Source: Xylanibacter caecicola
GTDB taxonomy: Bacteria > Bacteroidota > Bacteroidia > Bacteroidales > Bacteroidaceae
DNA length: 64,000 bases
Direction: 5' to 3'
Assembly (NCBI RefSeq): GCF_013166515.1
Contig: NZ_JABKKJ010000002.1
Coordinates: forward strand, 62,001 to 126,000
A program made the translations under genes and the position numbers. Under the pieces are notes generated by a model. That model made no database searches, was not told where the DNA came from, and saw only the letters and a list, made by a program, of their open reading frames with translations. How positions within the stretch are numbered: position 1 is the first letter of the stretch; each line of letters begins with the position of its first letter. Shown piece by piece: positions 59,139-64,000 of the stretch.

Positions 59139-59169
59139 TTGTTTTTATCGGATTAATTATATAAATTTG
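59139..59169 (+). promoter_or_regulatory. Promoter of the secreted OB-fold protein gene
   Basis: TTG (59139-59141), a 20-bp spacer and TAAATTTG (59162-59169). The leader is about 36 nt. Confidence 0.7.
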
Positions 59170-59211
59170 CAACATAATTATTTCAATTAGTTAATTTAAA
59201 ACTTTATTATT

Positions 59212-60165
59212 ATGAACAAAATTTTACGCATTTCATTACTTAGTTTATTGATGGTGTTCTGCGGAACGACGTTTGCACAGACAGTTATTGATTTTGATAA
59301 TAACTATGCTACATTGTTTCCTACACTTAAAGGAACATCTACTAATACAGACAAATCTGGAGATTTCACAGAAGCTACAACTTCAACTCCTGTAAGTGGA
59401 ATAACAGTTACGGTATCGGCTAAGACAAGCGGAAGCAGTGAGAACCGTATTTGGAGCGGTTCACCCCGTTTGCGTATGTACAGTGGAACTCTGACTGTTA
59501 AGGCAGATAAGACAATAAAGGCTATTGAATTTACATGCGCAAGTACTCCGAAATTTAATCTTAGTACTACAACAGGGACTCTTACAGGACTTAAATGGGA
59601 AGGAAGTGCTAATGAAATAGTCTTTAATTGTGGTGGCAATACTCAGATAAAGTCGATAACGGTTTTTGTAGAAGGTGAAGAGATACCCGATCTTTCAAAC
59701 ACTCCGGAAACAGCTTATACTGTAGCTAAGGCAAATGAACTTATAGCAGCAGGTGTTGGTTTGGATGCAGAGGTTTATGTAAAGGGTATTATTTCAGAAA
59801 TAAAGAATGTTGATACAGGGCAATACGGCAATGCAGAATATGCTATTTCTGATGATGGAACAGCAACAGGACAGCTTGTAGTATATCGTGGATATTATCT
59901 TAACAAAGAGAAGTTTACTTCTGCAGATCAGATAAAGGTTGGTGATGCAGTTATTGTTTGCGGTAAGCTTGTAAACTTTAATGGAACTTATGAGTTCACT
60001 TCTGGAAATTATATCCATTCTTTGAATGGAACAACTGGCATCAACAATCCTACTGTAAATGTTCTTGACAAGAACGCTCCGGTTTACAACCTCGCAGGTC
60101 AGCGCGTAAGCATGGACGCTAAGGGTATCCTTATACAGAACGGCAGGAAGTTCATCAACAAGTAA
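59212..60165 (+). CDS. Secreted protein with OB-fold-like domain and C-terminal sorting-like tail
   Basis: A 317-residue protein with a signal peptide (1-22). Residues 25-155 are a Thr/Ser-rich beta-sandwich (TVIDFDNNYATLFPTLKGTS, IKAIEFTCAST). Residues 165-272 look like the OB-fold module often attached to Prevotella exo-proteins (EVYVKGIISEIKNVDTGQYG, KVGDAVIVCGKLVNFNGTYE). The end, APVYNLAGQRVSMDAKGILI then QNGRKFINK, is the tail shared by many secreted Prevotella proteins. There is no catalytic motif. It may bind glycans or the cell surface. Codon use is more AT-rich than in the surrounding metabolic genes. Confidence 0.7.
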   Translation: MNKILRISLLSLLMVFCGTTFAQTVIDFDNNYATLFPTLKGTSTNTDKSGDFTEATTSTPVSGITVTVSAKTSGSSENRIWSGSPRLRMYSGTLTVKADKTIKAIEFTCASTPKFNLSTTTGTLTGLKWEGSANEIVFNCGGNTQIKSITVFVEGEEIPDLSNTPETAYTVAKANELIAAGVGLDAEVYVKGIISEIKNVDTGQYGNAEYAISDDGTATGQLVVYRGYYLNKEKFTSADQIKVGDAVIVCGKLVNFNGTYEFTSGNYIHSLNGTTGINNPTVNVLDKNAPVYNLAGQRVSMDAKGILIQNGRKFINK

Positions 60166-60189
60166 AGAACAGTTTTGACGATATAAATT

Positions 60190-60221
60190 AAGGAGAATGC
60201 TTGACGGCATTCTCCTTTTTA
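60190..60221 (+). terminator. Terminator of the secreted OB-fold protein gene
   Basis: AAGGAGAATGC (60190-60200) pairs perfectly with GCATTCTCCTT (60207-60217), followed by TTT. Confidence 0.9.
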
Positions 60222-60244
60222 TTTAGTACATATATTGTTGTGTC

Positions 60245-60275
60245 TTGTATATTATGGATTTTATTATTAAATTTG
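60245..60275 (+). promoter_or_regulatory. Promoter of Rpn copy 2
   Basis: TTG (60245-60247), a 20-bp spacer and TAAATTTG (60268-60275). It lies inside the longer open frame and fixes the translation start at 60299. Confidence 0.7.
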
Positions 60276-60298
60276 CAAATGACTATAAATCAGATGAT

Positions 60299-61231
60299 AT
60301 GAACGAATACAACAAATATATACGCTTTGACTGGGCTGCCAAGCGCATGTTGCGCGACAAGGCTAACTTCGGTGTGCTCGAAGGTCTTATAACCGTACTC
60401 CTTAACGAAGAGGTGAAGATTGTAGAGATACTTGAGAGTGAGGGCAATCAGGATTATGAGTACGACAAGTTCAACCGTGTAGATATAAAAGCAAAGAACA
60501 GCAAGGGAGAGATAATAATAGTGGAGATACAGCTTACGCGTGAGTTGTACTATCTGGAACGTATATTGTACGGTGTGGCAAAGGCTATAACCGAGCATAT
60601 AAATCTTGGTGATAAATATGACAAGGTAAAGAAGATATACTCCATAAGCATTCTTTACTTTGACCTCGGTCAGGGTTCGGACTTCCTTTATCACGGGCAG
60701 GTAGTGTTTACCGGTGTGCATACCAAGGACACACTGCGCATAAGCAGCAAGGACAACGACATAATACAGATGAAAGCTCCCGAGGGTATCTTCCCCGAAT
60801 ATTTCATCATACGCGTAAACGAGTTCAACAAGGTTGCCACCACGCCTTTGGAGGAGTGGGTGGATTACCTAAAATCCGGTAATATAAACGATAACACCAA
60901 GGCACCGGGACTTGGAGAAGCCCGTAAAAAACTTCAATATCTTGCGATGAACAAGAGCGAGCGCGTGGCATACGACAAACATATAGATGCCATAATGGTG
61001 CAAAATGACGTGTTGGATACTGCTAAAATGGAAGGTCGTGCGGAAGGACGTGCAGAAGGTCGTGCGGAAGGTCGTGCAGAAGGAATAGCCGAGGGTCGCG
61101 CCGAAGGGCGTGCCGAAGGTATACTGGAAGAGAAGAAGGCTACAGCTCTTAAGATGAAAGAAATGGGAATTCCTGTCGGAACGATATGCCAGATAACAGG
61201 GCTGCCGGAAAATGAGGTTAATAAATTGTGA
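60299..61231 (+). CDS. Rpn-type PD-(D/E)XK nuclease, copy 2
   Basis: A 310-residue paralogue of the protein at 49534, similar along its whole length. The catalytic residues D62 (NRVD) and E76-x-Q78 (VEIQ) are intact. Residues 244-275 are eight AEGR-like tetrapeptides, against six in copy 1, followed by the same small tail (ALKMKEMGIPVGTICQITGL). A methionine at 217 (nt 60947) aligns with M214 of copy 1. The start at 60299 (MNEYNKYIRFDW) matches copy 1; upstream in-frame codons fall inside the promoter. It is a single-gene unit with its own promoter and terminator. A defence or recombination role is known only for relatives. Confidence 0.88.
   Translation: MNEYNKYIRFDWAAKRMLRDKANFGVLEGLITVLLNEEVKIVEILESEGNQDYEYDKFNRVDIKAKNSKGEIIIVEIQLTRELYYLERILYGVAKAITEHINLGDKYDKVKKIYSISILYFDLGQGSDFLYHGQVVFTGVHTKDTLRISSKDNDIIQMKAPEGIFPEYFIIRVNEFNKVATTPLEEWVDYLKSGNINDNTKAPGLGEARKKLQYLAMNKSERVAYDKHIDAIMVQNDVLDTAKMEGRAEGRAEGRAEGRAEGIAEGRAEGRAEGILEEKKATALKMKEMGIPVGTICQITGLPENEVNKL
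61028..61123 (+). repeat. 12-bp tandem repeat coding AEGR (8 units)
   Basis: GAAGGTCGTGCG-type 12-mers, well conserved in the first five units and looser later, encode MEGR, then AEGR and AEGI repeats. Confidence 0.88.
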
Positions 61232-61272
61232 CAATAAACGTCAATGCCTTTGCAGCGTTTCATATTCAATTT

Positions 61273-61308
61273 AATAAAGGGTGTGTTCAGGTGCATCCTT
61301 TATTTTTT
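61273..61308 (+). terminator. Terminator of Rpn copy 2
   Basis: AATAAAGGGTG (61273-61283) pairs with CATCCTTTATT (61294-61304) with one G-T pair, then TTTT. The stretch from there to 61438 shows nothing else. Confidence 0.8.
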
Positions 61309-61438
61309 GTCATTATGCAAACAGATGAATATTTATATCATATATAAAGGCTGGGCTTATACATGATTTTTTGTTAAAACTAATAGGACAAATAGCCATA
61401 TATCTGTTATACAGATAGTTTAAAACTATTTTTATGTA

Positions 61439-61467
61439 TTGTAAAATGTAAATGTTTTGTATATTTG
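61439..61467 (+). promoter_or_regulatory. Promoter of the large secreted protein gene
   Basis: TTG (61439-61441), an 18-bp spacer and TATATTTG (61460-61467). The leader is about 60 nt. Confidence 0.65.
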
Positions 61468-61533
61468 CCGATAGTAAAATCAGGTGTGATATATAGCCGG
61501 ATAATTTAAATTTCTAATAAACATAAATCTTTT

Positions 61534-64000
61534 ATGACAAAACAAACTTTATTAAAAACACTGCTCTTCCTCTTTGCAGGATTAATTCCACTTGGGGGGG
61601 CGGCGCAGCAGACAAAACTTGTTGCGTGGGAATTTGATACAAGTAACAATCAAGTTCCGGACAATCAGATTATCAATGCCACTACCGGTAGCGGTACGGT
61701 CAGTTTCTTTTCAACAGGAAATTACACTGTTGTTCCTGAAGACCGTGCTTACGGATGTGTAAAGTTCACGGCAGGCTCAAACAGCGGTCTTACCGATGCA
61801 GACTGGACAAATCCTGAAAAACATAACAACTATATTCAGGCTGAGTTCTCCACGACAGGCTATCAGAAACCTGTTGTATCGTTTGCCATGGCTGCCGATA
61901 CAGGAACAAAATGGCGTCTTGTATACTCTGCAAACGGTGGTGAGTCGTGGGTGGATGCCGGTGAGTATGAAACCGATCAGCACTGGGGTACGGCAAAGAC
62001 GTTTGATAACATCGCAGTGAATGCCACAAACAAAGAAAAAGTAATATTCCGCATCCTTAATGTTACAAACGGCAACCGTGGCTCATATGACAGCCGTTTC
62101 AAGTCGTTTGTTGTGATGGCAGAGGAATATAGCCTTCCTTCTTATAATAATGAGCAGGGAACCATAACATGGCCGTTCGACCTCGGTACAGAAGGACAGA
62201 CCGGAACATATTCGCCTGCAAATATAGCAGATGCTTTCAAGAACAACTTCATAGAACTGGGCGGTAATCTATCATATAGCGGAACCGGAAAACCCAATGA
62301 CAGTGATATTATCCAGACAAAGATAAAGTCTGCGTCAAAAGAAAGCGGTCCGTCAGATAATAATAAGTTGAATTTCCTTTTCACTACAAAGACTGGCATT
62401 AAGTTTACACCTACAAAAGTTTCGTTTACAGGCACGCGCTATGGTACCGGAAGCGGAAACATGGACATAAACTGGCTGAACTCGGATGGGACAACTATCA
62501 GCCTTGCCACAGGTCAGAAGCCTGAGCGTAACAATCAGGGTACAGCGAACCATACTGATTACAGCTACAGCATTAGTTCCGCACCGCAGTCTGAGGGTAT
62601 ATGTGGCTTGAATATAAATATTTACAATCTTGATCCAAATAAGGAGCTTGGTTTTGCCAATATCGTAATAGAGGGTATCCTTGACGGTCAGCTTGCAGAT
62701 GTACGTCAGTGCAAGGTAACAGTTACGGTGTCTCCCGAAGGAGCCGGTACGGCAAAGGTAAGTCCCGTAGGCAACGAATTTGACGAAGGGACAGAGATTA
62801 CATTGTCGCAGACAAAGAACTTCGGATATAAGTTCAAGAATTGGACCGATGCAACAGGCAAGGAGCTTTCTACAGAAGAAAGTTTCAAATATATACTGAA
62901 CGATGATGCTGTGATAACGGCAAACTACGAGAAGTTGAACACATACGCCCTTTCTTATAATGTGGCAGGCGGTGCCAACGATTATATGGTGACACTCTCG
63001 CCGGAACCAAACGTTATAGACGGAAAGAACATGTATGAGGACGGAACAAAGGTTACACTGACGGCAGCGAGCAATCCTATCCTGACATTCACAAACTGGA
63101 GCACGGGAGAGACAAGCTCTGAGATTGCAGTTACGATGACTGAAGATACAGAGGTAACGGCAAACTATGACGCTGTGGACTTCGTTGCCGCATGGGACTT
63201 TGAGAAGAGCGGTGGAGACGGTCGTAAAGCCGACTTTTACAGTGCAGACAATGATGTTGCGCAGCTTGTTCTGCGTACAGCCGACGGTGCAACATCTGGC
63301 TGGCTCGACAAGAGCAATCAGGCAGCCGGAGGATATGAGGGACGTCCTGGCGCGGTGAACTGGCGCACGACAGGTCTTGGCGAATACTACTGGCAGACAC
63401 AGCTCAACTGTGCTGCGTTTACCGATATAAATGTAAAGACTGCCATGACATTTAATTATAATGCTTATTCTACATATAATGTTGAGTATTCTCTTGACGG
63501 ACAAGAGTGGAAACAAGCTGCAGCAATCACTATTCCCGGTGCAAAGACATGGGTGGATGCAGAATTCACTCTGCCGGCAGAGTGCAACAACCAGACAGCT
63601 GTATATCTTCGCTGGATAGCAGACAAGACATCCAAGGTGAAGGGAACACAGTCTAATAATGACGGTATCTGTCTTGGAGCAACATGGATATTGGGTAAGG
63701 CACAAATTGTTGATGACGGTACGGCACCGAAACTCGTCTCTACTGTTCCTGCCGAGGGTAACACCACTGCATCTGCAAACGGAAAGATCGTACTTACGTT
63801 TGATGAGAAGGTGAAGGTGGCAGACGGTGCTGTTGCAACTCTCGGAACACAGACACTTACACCGTCTGTTTCAGGCAAGACTGTTATCTTCGAGTATAAG
63901 GGTCTTGACTACTCTACAGCCTATACATTCACATTGCCTGCAAACAAGGTTGCCGACCTTACGGACAACTATCTCGCAGACGAGATTGTGATTAATTTCA
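61534..64000 (+). CDS. Large multidomain secreted protein with InlB-like repeats and Big_5 domain (partial)
   Basis: The frame opens with ATG at 61534 and stays open for 822 codons to the window edge. A signal peptide (1-24, ending LIPLGGAAQQ) is followed by two beta-sandwich regions (about 30-390). Two divergent InlB B-type repeats cover about 394-470 and 472-547 (VTVSPEGAGTAKVSPVGNEF, ITANYEKLN). A jelly-roll-like region (about 550-720) and a Big_5 Ig-like domain (about 730-822, PKLVSTVPAEGNTTASANG) come next. Such N-termini usually carry a polysaccharide lyase or esterase further on, which is outside the window. A G7 run (61594-61600) lies in the signal-peptide codons. The catalytic function is unknown. 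Confidence 0.8.
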   Translation, partial: MTKQTLLKTLLFLFAGLIPLGGAAQQTKLVAWEFDTSNNQVPDNQIINATTGSGTVSFFSTGNYTVVPEDRAYGCVKFTAGSNSGLTDADWTNPEKHNNYIQAEFSTTGYQKPVVSFAMAADTGTKWRLVYSANGGESWVDAGEYETDQHWGTAKTFDNIAVNATNKEKVIFRILNVTNGNRGSYDSRFKSFVVMAEEYSLPSYNNEQGTITWPFDLGTEGQTGTYSPANIADAFKNNFIELGGNLSYSGTGKPNDSDIIQTKIKSASKESGPSDNNKLNFLFTTKTGIKFTPTKVSFTGTRYGTGSGNMDINWLNSDGTTISLATGQKPERNNQGTANHTDYSYSISSAPQSEGICGLNINIYNLDPNKELGFANIVIEGILDGQLADVRQCKVTVTVSPEGAGTAKVSPVGNEFDEGTEITLSQTKNFGYKFKNWTDATGKELSTEESFKYILNDDAVITANYEKLNTYALSYNVAGGANDYMVTLSPEPNVIDGKNMYEDGTKVTLTAASNPILTFTNWSTGETSSEIAVTMTEDTEVTANYDAVDFVAAWDFEKSGGDGRKADFYSADNDVAQLVLRTADGATSGWLDKSNQAAGGYEGRPGAVNWRTTGLGEYYWQTQLNCAAFTDINVKTAMTFNYNAYSTYNVEYSLDGQEWKQAAAITIPGAKTWVDAEFTLPAECNNQTAVYLRWIADKTSKVKGTQSNNDGICLGATWILGKAQIVDDGTAPKLVSTVPAEGNTTASANGKIVLTFDEKVKVADGAVATLGTQTLTPSVSGKTVIFEYKGLDYSTAYTFTLPANKVADLTDNYLADEIVINF

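Noticed and set aside
62353..63705. 450-codon frame opposite the last secreted protein
   Set aside because: Antisense to a continuous 822-codon frame with signal peptide and recognisable domains; translation is cysteine-rich and featureless.

Overview
The window is a chromosomal segment of a Bacteroidota member, most probably a Prevotellaceae (Prevotella, Segatella or a close relative). The evidence is a complete SusCDEF outer-membrane system, DUF4199 and DUF6048-type envelope proteins, promoters of the Bacteroidota form (TTTG or TTG, 18-20 bp, TAnnTTTG), weak Shine-Dalgarno sequences, and secreted proteins with the C-terminal tail common in Prevotella. No rRNA, prophage, CRISPR array or intact insertion sequence was seen. 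Genes are dense, apart from several 0.3-1.3 kb gene-free stretches that hold most of the unexplained structure.

Layout. 1-5375 (minus): a tight run DUF4199 - GT2 glycosyltransferase - small lipoprotein - DUF6048-like protein - ApbE - Crp/Fnr regulator - M3 peptidase (cut by the window edge). 5376-7470: a dispersed repeat, SRP RNA abutting tRNA-Thr, a perfect inverted repeat, a 22-nt quasi-periodic array and the groESL promoter. 7471-13989 (plus): groES-groEL, a candidate small RNA, a sugar-kinase-like protein fused to a RapZ C-terminal domain, its partner nucleotidyltransferase, and guaA. 14056-19901 (minus): a pectin cluster (PL1, a GH28-GH105 fusion, GH28). 20198-27526: a second candidate small RNA, ECF sigma factor, rpe with a 41-codon gene, SulP transporter, Isf-like flavoprotein, YbjQ-like protein, mscL and gapA.

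27758-48908 is a starch utilisation locus. A LacI-type regulator sits between a plus-strand susCDEF operon and a minus-strand run: MFS transporter, malQ with CBM20 domains, GH97, pullulanase, neopullulanase and alpha-amylase. A perfect 14-bp LacI-family palindrome lies between the divergent promoters. The proposed flow is capture by SusCDEF, cleavage by the secreted amylase and periplasmic GH13/GH97 enzymes, import of maltooligosaccharides by the MFS protein, and cytosolic processing by MalQ. 53335-58043 is a glycogen operon (debranching enzyme, GT4, GH57) that complements it. Around it lie miaA, a lipid kinase, a second Crp/Fnr regulator and two paralogous Rpn-type nucleases. The window ends in two secreted proteins, the second truncated.

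The strongest candidate for something undescribed is a class of intergenic arrays built from 21-24-nt (usually exactly 22-nt) degenerate units with an A-tract and a T-tract about 11 nt apart. They occur four times (6721, 25640, 49207 and 58442). Other observations worth following are two promoter-to-terminator small RNA units, the SRP RNA/tRNA tandem, the kinase-RapZ fusion and the Rpn pair. All assignments were made by eye without database searches; positions of small sites are exact to the base where stated, but transcript ends are inferred.
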